Position numbers and translations under genes: made by a program. Of a stretch of DNA of 64,000 nucleotides, positions 9,223 through 17,905 are shown in pieces. A model generated the notes under the pieces. That model had not been told where the DNA came from, did not search any database, and was given only the letters and a program-made list of their open reading frames with translations. How positions within the stretch are numbered: position 1 is the first letter of the stretch; the number at the start of each line of letters is the position of its first letter. The DNA comes from JABDMH01 sp965223105 (GTDB taxonomy: Bacteria > Bacteroidota > Bacteroidia > Chitinophagales > Saprospiraceae), in the NCBI GenBank assembly GCA_965223105.1, contig OZ244987.1, positions 3,410,001 through 3,474,000 on the forward strand, given 5' to 3'.

Positions 9223-11790
9223 CTATTGTCGTGTCACCACCTCATCCAAATTCAACAGTAAAGAGCAAATTCCTGTGTAGGCTGCCACCAATGCGGGATC
9301 TAAACTTTCGTTTTGGGGGTATTCTCCCACCTGAAGAAGTTGATTTGCCGCATCGATATCCTGGTGATATTCCTCCTGTAGAAGCTTCAATCTCGTGCCT
9401 AAAATTTGTAGTTCTACAGCAGTGGGTCTCCGGGCCGTCACTTTTGTAAAGAGATTTTGGAGACGGCTTTCCTCGTCATCCCATTCCTGAATTGCCTTCT
9501 GGGCCATAACCCGAGCAGCTTCGACATAGGTTACATCATTTAATGTGGTCAGTGCATGAAGGGGTGTATTGGTTCTGATGGGTTTTACGGTACACACTTG
9601 CCGGCTGGCATTGTCGAATAGTACCGTAGGGGCTACAATCCGGCGCCAAAAAGTGTACAGTGTTCGCCGGTAAAGGTCAGCGCCATGGTCTTGTTCGTAT
9701 TTTTTGAATCCAAAGGTAGCTTCCGCCCAAACTCCCGCCGGTTGGTAAGGTTTTACCGGCGGACCACCTAGCGAATCAACCAGCAGGCCACTCACCGCAA
9801 GGGCCTGATCACGGATCATCCAGGACGGAAGTCGCAGACGAGACATCCTGGCCAGCCATTGGTTGTCAGGATCCTGTAAAAGATGAACACTGTCCACGTG
9901 AGAACTTTGTTGGTAGGTTGCACTCATCACTATCTTCTTTATCAAACGTTTGACGTCCCAGCCATGATCAACAAAGTCTCGAGCCAACCAATCCAACAGC
10001 CGTGGATGTGTGGGTTTGGCTCCTTGCGCTCCAAAATCCTCTGGGGTCTTGACCAATCCTTGGCCAAAGATTGTTTGCCAAAACCGGTTTACAGCAACCC
10101 TTGATGTGAGTGGATGTGATGGTGAAAACAACCAATTAGCCAATTCAAGCCGGTCTTGCGGCTCTGCTTCCTCATTTCGAGCCAATATTGTGGGAATGCC
10201 GGCGTGCACCTTCTCACCCCGTTTGTCATAAGACCCCCTTTCTAAGATGTAGGTAGGTCTTGGGCGGTCCAGATGATCCATTACCATCACCTGTAGATTA
10301 TCAGCAGTGAGCTGATCTTTTTTGCGGATCGAGGAACGCAAAGCATTCAAAAGCCGAACATATTCGGGATCGCGACCCTCATACGCCCTAACCAAGAGTC
10401 CCAGATAATAAGGGTTTCTCTTGCCAGGATGAAACCCTAAGGCAAAGATATTGTCTCCATTTAATTGTGCTGCATTGGGTGACTCCGCAGCACTTAAGTT
10501 CTTATGCCGGGGAAAAATATTTTTTTCATATCGATATACATCCTCAGCATTATTTTCGATAAAATTTTCAATTTCTTTAATCTTGGCTTGATCAGCTACC
10601 GGACTTAAATCCAGGATGGGTTTAATTCTACCATTGTAGCCAATCCCTTCCTCCGAGGTCTGATTAAAAAAATCATAAAATTCATAATATTCCTTTTGGG
10701 TTATTTGATCAAATTTGTGATCGTGACAGCGGCAGCAATTCAAGGTCATGCCGAGCCAGATGGTACCCACCGTCTCCGTCCGGTCAAATACATTTTCGAC
10801 CCGAGTCTCTTCCGGTATTCTACCACCCTCCCCATTGTACATGTGATTTCGATTGAAGGCAGTTGCTAATATTTGCTGGGTCGTGGCATCGGACAGCATA
10901 TCGCCCGCCAACTGCTCAATACTAAATTGATCATAGGGCATATTGTCGTTGATAGCATTAATAACCCAATCTCGCCATGGCCACATTTTTCGCTCTGGAT
11001 CTCCTTGAAAACCATTCGTATCAGCATATCTTGCGGCATCCAACCACTCCCAACACCACCTTTCACCAAAGTGTGGTGATGCCAGCAATCGGTCTATAAG
11101 ATGTTCATAACTGGTCGGCCGTTGATCGTTTAGAAAAGCATTGACTTCCTCCATCGTTGGTGGAAGACCAATGAGATCTAAGAAAACTCTTCGAACAAGG
11201 GTTCGTTTTTCGGCTGCTGGTGAAGGTTGCAGCCCGATTGTTTCCAATGCATGCAGAACAAAATAATCAATCTCATTCCTGGCCCATTTCTGGTCACGAA
11301 CGGGAGGAAAGCTAGACTTTTCGGGTGGAATAAAGGCCCAGTGGGGCTCCCATTCAGCTCCATCTTTGATCCACCGGTAGAGCACGGCCTTTTGGTAAGG
11401 ATGGAGATCCAACTTGGCTTCTGGCGGAGGCATGACAACACTGGGATCATTGCTCAAGATCCTTTGGATCAGTTTGCTGTCACCAGGTCTCCCCGGCACA
11501 ATGGCGTAACTTAATGAATCATCCAAGACTGCAAATGCACCTTCTTCAGTATCAAACCGCAGATTGGCTTCCCTTTGGTCTGGATCCGGACCATGGCAAG
11601 GAAAACAATGATCCGATAATATGGGGCGAACATCAAAATTAAAATTGGGTGTTTCCTTGATCGTAGTTAAAGAATGACCAACATCTTCAGGAACGGTCAT
11701 TCGACAGGATCCTAAGAAAAACAAAGCCAACAGGGCAATCACCAGCCCCTTTATATACGATATTCCTTCCAACCGATTGCAACGAAACAT
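9223..11790 (-). CDS. PSCyt1-DUF1549-DUF1553 lipoprotein (cytochrome-type)
   Basis: An 855-residue lipoprotein (signal ending FFLGSC, Cys29) opens with a Planctomycete-type cytochrome c domain, whose CFPCH at residues 62-66 is the haem-binding CxxCH. DUF1549 (PSCyt2) follows, with DYFVLHALETIGLQPSPAA and FGERWCWEWLDAARYADTNG. The C-terminal half is DUF1553 (PSD1), recognisable in SRVAVNRFWQTIFGQGLVKT, FGAQGAKPTHPRLLDWLA and LYRRTLYTFWRR. It is co-transcribed with the DUF1501 gene 10 bp downstream. This gene pair is common in Planctomycetota and Verrucomicrobiota and recurs in marine Bacteroidota. A role in oxidative breakdown of complex organics at the cell envelope is inferred; the reaction is not established. 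Confidence 0.93.
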   Translation of the reverse strand: MFRCNRLEGISYIKGLVIALLALFFLGSCRMTVPEDVGHSLTTIKETPNFNFDVRPILSDHCFPCHGPDPDQREANLRFDTEEGAFAVLDDSLSYAIVPGRPGDSKLIQRILSNDPSVVMPPPEAKLDLHPYQKAVLYRWIKDGAEWEPHWAFIPPEKSSFPPVRDQKWARNEIDYFVLHALETIGLQPSPAAEKRTLVRRVFLDLIGLPPTMEEVNAFLNDQRPTSYEHLIDRLLASPHFGERWCWEWLDAARYADTNGFQGDPERKMWPWRDWVINAINDNMPYDQFSIEQLAGDMLSDATTQQILATAFNRNHMYNGEGGRIPEETRVENVFDRTETVGTIWLGMTLNCCRCHDHKFDQITQKEYYEFYDFFNQTSEEGIGYNGRIKPILDLSPVADQAKIKEIENFIENNAEDVYRYEKNIFPRHKNLSAAESPNAAQLNGDNIFALGFHPGKRNPYYLGLLVRAYEGRDPEYVRLLNALRSSIRKKDQLTADNLQVMVMDHLDRPRPTYILERGSYDKRGEKVHAGIPTILARNEEAEPQDRLELANWLFSPSHPLTSRVAVNRFWQTIFGQGLVKTPEDFGAQGAKPTHPRLLDWLARDFVDHGWDVKRLIKKIVMSATYQQSSHVDSVHLLQDPDNQWLARMSRLRLPSWMIRDQALAVSGLLVDSLGGPPVKPYQPAGVWAEATFGFKKYEQDHGADLYRRTLYTFWRRIVAPTVLFDNASRQVCTVKPIRTNTPLHALTTLNDVTYVEAARVMAQKAIQEWDDEESRLQNLFTKVTARRPTAVELQILGTRLKLLQEEYHQDIDAANQLLQVGEYPQNESLDPALVAAYTGICSLLLNLDEVVTRQ

Positions 11791-11867
11791 TCCCTGGGGT
11801 GTAACTTCAATGAATCTTGAGCACTCTTAAAGTTAAGTTTTTCTCTTTTTACCTCGATGTTCTCTTA

Positions 11868-12240
11868 TGAAATTGCACATTTACACAATTTAAACGACCC
11901 AACAATTATAAGAGGTCTTTGGTCTTTGGCGGTTGGTCTTTGGGGGGTCTCCCCTCATGAAATACGTTGACAGAAAAGTGTGCTCTCATAAAATTTAACA
12001 TTTACACACCTAAACGATTCAACATTTAAACCAATGAAAAGGGTCTTTGGTCTTTGGCGGTTGGTCTTTGGGGGTCTCCCCTCATGAAATTAAACATTTA
12101 CACAATTCAACATTTAAACATTTAAACCATTATAGGGTCCTTGGTCTTTGGCGGTTGGTCTTTGGCTATTTTTCCCCTCATGAAATTAAACATCTACACA
12201 ATTAAACAATTCAACATTTAAACCATATATAGGGTCTTCA
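11868..12240. repeat. Intergenic repeat array, about four imperfect units
   Basis: The core GGTCTTTGGTCTTTGGCGG starts at 11914 and 12042; a one-base variant starts at 12136, and the first part of a fourth unit at 12233. Spacing is 128, 94 and 97 bp. Between cores lies an AT-rich part resembling CTCATGAAATTAAACATTTA followed by CACAATTCAACATTTAAACC. A half unit precedes the first core, from about 11868. It fills the gap between the PSCyt gene and the PhoD-like gene, both on the minus strand, and its last bases touch the PhoD stop codon. It has no spacers or palindromes of CRISPR type. Its function is unknown; it could affect the 3' end of the PhoD transcript or the promoter of the PSCyt gene. 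Confidence 0.85.
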
Positions 12241-13773
12241 ATGTACGGGTTGCAGTGCATTAGACTCACTTTCCACTAAAAATGATTGGGCGATAAAAAC
12301 CTCTCTACTGGGTTTTCTTACAGTCTTGACATATATGAAATCTGCTTTTAGCTCCTCGGCAGTCACTGTGACCAAGCAATAACCATGATCACGCATATTG
12401 CTGTATTTCAGGTGGGGATTAATCTTTGGATCAAGTACCCTTTTTTCTGCGACAATGACGGAATCCACTGGATTTTGCTCATCAGCATTGGCAGAATTGA
12501 CGCTGGTGGCTCCAAATTCAACAGCAAAACCCCCTTCCTGCATGTAGCTACCCCTTGGATCAAGCGTAACCTCAAAGGCCCAGGAAGCATGGGTATCTCC
12601 AGTGAGAAAGACCACGTTGGAAACCTGGTTGTCTCTTATGATGCTAGCTACTTTCCTTTGATCCCCAGGATATCCATCCCAAGCATCCATATTAAAATGA
12701 AAATTAGGCCTTGCCAAATCGAGATGTGAAAATATTACTTGATTCCCAATTAATTTCCACTTGGCGCTTGATTCAATCAATTGTTCCTCCAACCATTCCA
12801 TTTGTTCCGCTCCGAGAATGGATTGCTGGGGATCTTCTCTCCTCGGATCGTCTGCATCCTCCACCTGCTCAGATCGTCCTTCTAATCTTTCATCCAGCAT
12901 AATTAAATCGGCCAAATCGCCAAAGGAAAATTTTCGGTAGTGCTTGGGTGATTCCCGAATGGGCATCCACTCATAATACACTTTCCTTGCTACTTCTTTT
13001 CGCTCCAAATAGGAACCTTCTTCCGGTTGGTGATTTTCCGCACCATCCCGGTAGGCATTGTTGGTTATCTCATGGTCGTCCCAAACAGCAATAACAGGAT
13101 GATATTGATGCAAGGCTTGAAGGTCCGGATCGGTGCGATACAAGGCGTAGCGATCCCGGTAATCCAGCAGACTTACAATTTCATGGTGAGGAATATTGAT
13201 TCTTCCAATGGTGGTGTCACCATACCTTCCAATGCCGTATTCATAAATATAATCTCCCAAATGAATGACCGCATGTAGATCTAATTCCTCAGATATTGCA
13301 CGATAGGCATTAAAATAACCCCATTCGTAGTTGCTGCAACTGGCTACTGCAAAGCGCAATTCCTGGGCCTCATCCGGTGCTGTACGCGTTCGGCCGATGA
13401 TCGACCGCTGTCCCGAAGTCGAAAAACGATAAAAATAGAAACGTCCCGGATCTAGTGACTCAACCAAAACCTTTACAGTATAATCCCTTTGACTATCCGT
13501 TTGAAAAGTTCCCTGTTGTACTATTTCTGAAAATCCTTCATCTTCTGACATCTCCCAGTGTACATTGATTTTCTGATCTCTCCTGGTTGGAGTGACACGC
13601 GTCCAAATAACCACCGAATTATGATCTGGATCTCCAGAAGCCACGCCGTGATAAAAGGGAGCCAGTTCGTGATTTTTATGGGCCTCGGTATTTTCTATAA
13701 TCGTTGACTGATCAGTTACGCAAGAGAATAACAGGCTAGACAAAACCACACAAATCCACACGTTTTCTGTCAT
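12238..13773 (-). CDS. phoD: PhoD-like alkaline phosphatase lipoprotein
   Basis: The protein matches the PhoD family of calcium- and iron-dependent phosphodiesterase/monoesterases. It has an N-terminal beta domain (FYHGVASGDPDHNSVVIWTR) followed by the metallophosphatase motifs ASCSNYEWGYFNAYR, HLGDYIYEYG, VWDDHEITNN and FLTGDTHASW. I chose the ATG at 13773 because it opens a lipoprotein signal (MTENVWICVVLSSLLFSC); a TTG 19 codons upstream would add an unlikely extension overlapping the neighbouring gene. The lipid anchor suggests a periplasmic or surface enzyme, whereas many PhoD proteins are Tat exported. It follows the sulfatase gene at a short distance on the same strand, suggesting an operon removing phosphate and sulfate esters. 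The stop lies in the start of the repeat array. Confidence 0.92.
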   Translation of the reverse strand: MTENVWICVVLSSLLFSCVTDQSTIIENTEAHKNHELAPFYHGVASGDPDHNSVVIWTRVTPTRRDQKINVHWEMSEDEGFSEIVQQGTFQTDSQRDYTVKVLVESLDPGRFYFYRFSTSGQRSIIGRTRTAPDEAQELRFAVASCSNYEWGYFNAYRAISEELDLHAVIHLGDYIYEYGIGRYGDTTIGRINIPHHEIVSLLDYRDRYALYRTDPDLQALHQYHPVIAVWDDHEITNNAYRDGAENHQPEEGSYLERKEVARKVYYEWMPIRESPKHYRKFSFGDLADLIMLDERLEGRSEQVEDADDPRREDPQQSILGAEQMEWLEEQLIESSAKWKLIGNQVIFSHLDLARPNFHFNMDAWDGYPGDQRKVASIIRDNQVSNVVFLTGDTHASWAFEVTLDPRGSYMQEGGFAVEFGATSVNSANADEQNPVDSVIVAEKRVLDPKINPHLKYSNMRDHGYCLVTVTAEELKADFIYVKTVRKPSREVFIAQSFLVESESNALQPVH

Positions 13774-13826
13774 GATCAGAAAATTATCATCGGGCCTTAG
13801 CGTCAAAGATCTCCATAATAATTTAA

Positions 13827-15419
13827 TCAATGCTGATCTTCGATTGAACTTCGATATTTCTCATAGGCTTCCACCAATTTCTCCAATTTTTGAGGATTGG
13901 TTTTGGACAAATTCCTCAGCTCGATCGGATCGTCCTCCATCTGATAAAGTTCCCAATCATCACCATTCTGACGTACAATTTTCCAGGGTCCTTGTCGATA
14001 CATTCTAAATCGCTCTTGATGTCCAGAAATCAGAAAAGGATGTGAGCTAGCCTGTCGCCCCTGCAAGATGGGGAGCAGAGACCGTCCCTGGAGTGGAAGT
14101 GTCGTCTTTCCCTGAAATGCGCTGGGGTATTCTACCTGGGCCACCTCTAAAAAAGTGGGGAATAAATCCACCACATGTCCTATTTGATCCGTCCATTGAT
14201 TGGGTGAAACCGCAGCTGGCCAATGAACAATGCAGTGAGTATTTGATCCTCCCTCATGTCCATTTTGCTTGTACAGCCGAAACGGCGTGTTGCCCACATT
14301 GGCCCAGGGAGTAGACAAACAACGATAGGATTCTGCCGGACCCGGAGGAACATCAAAATCGACATTGCTGTCAAAAGGACAGGATCCATTATCAGTAAAG
14401 AAAATGATCAGGGTATTTTGCAAATCACCTGTTTCTTCCAAAGCTTTGATGACCCTACCTATGTTTTGATCCATCCGATCGATCATGGCAGCAAAAACTG
14501 CCATTTCCAAATCTTTATCGTCCTTTTCCTGATCTGACATCATTTCCCAGGGATAGTATTTGTGCCATCGAGACCTTATTTTCTCCCAGCCTTCGTGTGA
14601 AGAACCCCTGAACCTATTGGTATTATCCTCAGGAGGGGACAATTCAGCATCTTGGTTTAAGATCCCCATGTCTTTCATTCGTTCAAATCTTTCGTTGCGG
14701 ATCATATCCCAACCTTTGCGGTACTTGCCTCGATATTTTGCAATATCTTCTGGCCTGGCCTGAAGTGGGTAATGGGCAGAGTGATAAGGCAACAGCAGAA
14801 AAAATGGAGCATCACGATTCTGCATTTCGCTGAGCCATCGTAAGGCATAATCAGTAATAAAATCTGTCTTATATTTTGGGAGAATTTGGGCCTCAATTTC
14901 TTCAGCCGTAATTTTTTCTCCATTTAAATAAAATGGTCTTTGAAAAGTATCCGATGGGGGCACAAAGTATTCTGTGGTAGCCCAAAAGGTGAGAGAGTTC
15001 TCAAAGGTTTCGGCAAAATAGCAATCTTGAGGTACCCACTTGTCAAAATGTTCTTTACCACTCATCATGGCAGAGTAACCAGCCTCTCGCAAAAGAGGAA
15101 CAAAAGATATGGCCTGATCATTACCTTTAAATAAGCCGGTTATCATCGTTGACCGCGTGGGATTACATTTGGCCATATTGTAAAATTGCCGGAAACGCAG
15201 TCCACCATTAGCCAGACGGTCGAGATTAGGTGTGTGAATCTCTGATCCATAGCATCCCAGATCCGAGTAACCAATATCATCAGCCATAATGACCACAATA
15301 TTGGGTCGTTGATCAGCTGTTGTCCCTCTAAATGAAAACATAACCAACAGTCCTACAAAGAGGAATAATCCCAGCAAGAGGATTGACCGAGATCGCAAAC
15401 GTTTTTTCAAAATAATCAT
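13827..15419 (-). CDS. Type I sulfatase, membrane-anchored
   Basis: The sulfatase fold is clear: PNIVVIMADDIGYSDLGCYG carries the metal-binding Asp pair, CNPTRSTMITG is the C-x-P-x-R site where Cys becomes formylglycine, and FFTDNGSCPF gives the second Asp-Asn. I use the ATG at 15419, giving an N-terminal hydrophobic helix (ILLLGLFLFVGLLVMF); a longer frame would overlap the SDR gene. One oddity: between the active-site motif and the expected GKWH segment the protein is about 20 residues shorter than usual, and the GKWH equivalent reads GKEHFDKW. Activity is therefore less certain than the fold. The SDR gene ends only 6 bp upstream and the PhoD gene follows directly, so the three probably form one transcript. 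Confidence 0.9.
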   Translation of the reverse strand: MIILKKRLRSRSILLLGLFLFVGLLVMFSFRGTTADQRPNIVVIMADDIGYSDLGCYGSEIHTPNLDRLANGGLRFRQFYNMAKCNPTRSTMITGLFKGNDQAISFVPLLREAGYSAMMSGKEHFDKWVPQDCYFAETFENSLTFWATTEYFVPPSDTFQRPFYLNGEKITAEEIEAQILPKYKTDFITDYALRWLSEMQNRDAPFFLLLPYHSAHYPLQARPEDIAKYRGKYRKGWDMIRNERFERMKDMGILNQDAELSPPEDNTNRFRGSSHEGWEKIRSRWHKYYPWEMMSDQEKDDKDLEMAVFAAMIDRMDQNIGRVIKALEETGDLQNTLIIFFTDNGSCPFDSNVDFDVPPGPAESYRCLSTPWANVGNTPFRLYKQNGHEGGSNTHCIVHWPAAVSPNQWTDQIGHVVDLFPTFLEVAQVEYPSAFQGKTTLPLQGRSLLPILQGRQASSHPFLISGHQERFRMYRQGPWKIVRQNGDDWELYQMEDDPIELRNLSKTNPQKLEKLVEAYEKYRSSIEDQH

Positions 15420-15424
15420 CCCAA

Positions 15425-16219
15425 CTAATTTACCGTTCTTAACCAACCGCCATCGACGTAAAAATTGCTTCCGACACAATAGCTGGATTTGTCGGAACAC
15501 ATAAATACGAAAAACTGGGCGAGTTCTTCCGTAGTGGCAAATCGGTTAATGGGCGCATAATTTTCAGCAATTCTATCGAGATATGCATCCGTTGAAATGC
15601 CTTCAGCTGATGATAATTTGTCAGCTGTCTTTCGCCAATCGGGTGTCATGATCAAACCTGGAGAGATGGTATTCACCCTAATATTCTTCGAAATACATTC
15701 ATTGGCCAGACACTTTGAGAACATGGTCAAAGCAGCTTTGGTCGTATTGTAGATTGGTTCATAGCCCAGGGGTTGCGTTCCGCAAATGGAAGAATTGTTG
15801 AGAATGACCCCTCCTCCCCTTTTTTCCATTATTGGAACAAAAAATCGCGACATTCTCACGGCTGCCATCACATGCAAATCCCAGTAGTATTGCCATTTTT
15901 CATCTGGTGCATCTACGATTTTTTCATTCGACCCGACACCGGCATTGTTGATTAAGATATCCACTCCACCAAAATGCTCCTGCACAGACCTACAAAAGGC
16001 AAGGATCTGCTCACCATTCGCTACGTCACAGGCTTGGGAAAAAACCGGCACATTGTATTGGGTCCGGATTTTGAGGGCTTCCTTACTCAATCTCTCTTCT
16101 TCCCGGGCACAAAGAGCCAAATGAACACCCTCAGCTGCTAACGCCTCTCCCACAGCCAAACCTATACCTACACTGCCACCAGTGATTACTGCAATCTTGT
16201 CTTGGAGGTTGAGTTCCAT
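15425..16219 (-). CDS. Short-chain dehydrogenase/reductase (SDR)
   Basis: A classic 264-residue SDR: the cofactor motif TGGSVGIG at residues 13-20, NNAG at 91-94, a catalytic Ser at 143-144 (NNSS), Tyr157 and Lys161 (YNTTK), and the C-terminal GSNFYVDGGW. SDRs oxidise or reduce alcohols and ketones with NAD(P); ligand choice cannot be read from sequence. It is cytoplasmic, with no signal peptide. Its stop is 6 bp from the sulfatase start, so it is probably the first gene of the SDR-sulfatase-PhoD operon. It might process a sugar or steroid product of that pathway (inference). Confidence 0.93.
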   Translation of the reverse strand: MELNLQDKIAVITGGSVGIGLAVGEALAAEGVHLALCAREEERLSKEALKIRTQYNVPVFSQACDVANGEQILAFCRSVQEHFGGVDILINNAGVGSNEKIVDAPDEKWQYYWDLHVMAAVRMSRFFVPIMEKRGGGVILNNSSICGTQPLGYEPIYNTTKAALTMFSKCLANECISKNIRVNTISPGLIMTPDWRKTADKLSSAEGISTDAYLDRIAENYAPINRFATTEELAQFFVFMCSDKSSYCVGSNFYVDGGWLRTVN

Positions 16220-16269
16220 TTAGGAAAGATAGTCAATTACCACGTGCGTTGGTATCGACAAACAGGTAC

Positions 16270-16309
16270 AAAAAAGCAAAGGGAACAGTTTCACTTCACT
16301 GCTCCCTTT
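16270..16309 (-). terminator. Rho-independent terminator of the matrixin gene
   Basis: Read on the minus strand, a 12-bp stem (AAAGGGAGCAGT pairing with ACTGTTCCCTTT, one G-T wobble, 8-nt loop) is followed by GCTTTTTTG. It lies 25-64 bp beyond the stop of the metalloprotease gene and just upstream of the SDR gene, and separates the two units. Confidence 0.8.
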
Positions 16310-16333
16310 GGATTAGTCAATTTTATTCCAAGG

Positions 16334-17260
16334 CTAATTCTCAGGCCATGCTGCCCAATTGCTGCAATGACCGGCTTTATCGGAGCGGGTAATCCGGGTT
16401 TGAATCCCCGAATAAGCGGCATTCATAACCGCTCGAGGACTGAAATGCAGTTTCCCATTTCCCTCTGAAAAGAAAGCAGATCCAAAGTGACCTTGACTCA
16501 ACCCATGACCGGCTTCATGTAAAGCCACTGTTTCGATGTCAATGTGATTGCCAACCTGCCAAGGAAAGGCATCGTTGTAATATATCTCACGCCAGGCCAC
16601 GTCATACTTGCCATTGTTATCGGTGTCTACAGGGTTCCCGTTTTGGTCAGTAAAGATTATGGTAAAAGTGACTCCCAAAATAAAGGTGCTTCCATCCTCA
16701 ACCAGTTCATCAAAAAATGGAGCACCCATCCATCCGTTATGGACCACATCGGCTACATAATTAAAACTTCCACCAAACCCCAGGTAGGCAGCAACCCATC
16801 CAGTCGGACGACCATCATAAGGCAACTCATGCATGCCCAGTTCTGAGCATCTGAGGCGGTCCCACGTACCCATGGCCCGGCGAATGGCATTTGAGGACAT
16901 GCCCGGACTAACGTCTGCCGAGGGTCGATTAGCATCGACGTAGTAGCTGATGCTTGATGAACCATCGAGTGAGAAACCAGGCAGAAAATCGCCTCCCAGC
17001 TGTTTGTTACCAACATTCATAAAAATGATTGTTCTCCCCATTTCGTCCCCTTCTCCACTGGTCAGATACTCTGCCATGTAAAGGGCTACATTCTTCGAAC
17101 CCAACTTTCCCTGAGCCTGTTGAAGTGTACTTCCACTGAGGTCATCAACTGTAACTGCCACATCGGTAATTGGACCCACACGATCGACAGATGCATCCTC
17201 TTCACAACTAATGAGCAGGATCATGGCCAAGAAGGCCACTAATTTTACGAGCTTCTTCAT
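16334..17260 (-). CDS. Matrixin-like zinc metalloprotease lipoprotein
   Basis: A lipoprotein signal (MKKLVKLVAFLAMILLISC) precedes a secreted protease domain of the metzincin type. The zinc site is VALHEAGHGLSQGHFGSAF: H248, E249, H252 and H258 fit HExxHxxxxxH, although the usual Gly before the third His spacing is Ser here (HExxHxxSxxH). Further upstream segments (SAISYY-like beta region, NAIRRAMGTWDRLRCSE) fit the start of a matrixin. The protein ends about 60 residues after the zinc site, in MNAAYSG near the Met-turn region, then a short tail. The Met-turn Met is plausible (AVMNAAYSG). It is probably a surface or periplasmic protease; the target is unknown. A strong terminator lies downstream. 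Confidence 0.85.
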   Translation of the reverse strand: MKKLVKLVAFLAMILLISCEEDASVDRVGPITDVAVTVDDLSGSTLQQAQGKLGSKNVALYMAEYLTSGEGDEMGRTIIFMNVGNKQLGGDFLPGFSLDGSSSISYYVDANRPSADVSPGMSSNAIRRAMGTWDRLRCSELGMHELPYDGRPTGWVAAYLGFGGSFNYVADVVHNGWMGAPFFDELVEDGSTFILGVTFTIIFTDQNGNPVDTDNNGKYDVAWREIYYNDAFPWQVGNHIDIETVALHEAGHGLSQGHFGSAFFSEGNGKLHFSPRAVMNAAYSGIQTRITRSDKAGHCSNWAAWPEN

Positions 17261-17485
17261 TATAGAACTTTTTAATGTTAAAAAATAGACAGGGATACAA
17301 TATATGAAGGTTTACTCATATGAGGAAACCTTTACATCCATTATGTAAACACTATACTATATTATTGACACACCGTCTATGACAGACATCGTGAACAGAT
17401 TTGGCATCCGACTTCCATACCTTCCATCGTCAGCATTGATGGCGAGATCCAATGATCTGGGACTACTTTACCGAGATCAAATGAT

Positions 17486-17686
17486 TTAGCGCCTTCCCAC
17501 AAGGAGACTGACGGCAACAGCAACAATTCCCAAGGCAATGGTGATATATGCGTCGGAGTTGTCTTGTGCAGAAACATTAAAGTCACCGATACTGACAGAT
17601 GCCTCAGGTGCAATCAACATGTAGAAACCATAGGCCAATAATGCAATACCAATGACCAAGAGGAGGGATTTGATGCTTTTATTCAT
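17486..17686 (-). CDS. Small two-helix membrane protein
   Basis: The 66-residue product has two predicted transmembrane segments: SLLLVIGIALLAYGFYMLI near the N-terminus and ITIALGIVAVAVSLLVGRR at the C-terminus. A short linker (SVSIGDFNVSAQDNSD) joins them. It resembles the DUF3185-like class of small membrane proteins, but I cannot name the family firmly. It stands alone between the matrixin gene and the symporter gene, divergent from the latter. Confidence 0.6.
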   Translation of the reverse strand: MNKSIKSLLLVIGIALLAYGFYMLIAPEASVSIGDFNVSAQDNSDAYITIALGIVAVAVSLLVGRR

Positions 17687-17905
17687 AGGTCTTCACTTTT
17701 GGGAAATAACATTTAGTCAAGCACACGTGATTGAATCAATGAGGATATATCATGAAAATTTCAGGCACCAGTATGCTTGATTTTTAAGGAATAGACAGTC
17801 TGGTACAAATACTTGTTCGGTACCATACGATTTTCATGTACTTCAAAGAGAAAAGCCTGAACCTTTATTGTTTATGGGCACAGGGTCAGCGAATGGTACA
17901 GATTT

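Noticed and set aside
11868..12240. CRISPR array
   Set aside because: Only three to four units, spacing varies from 94 to 128 bp, the sequence between cores is also repeated rather than unique, and no cas gene is visible.
13773..13830. TTG start at 13830 for the PhoD-like gene
   Set aside because: Would overlap the neighbour and put 19 extra residues before a normal lipoprotein signal.
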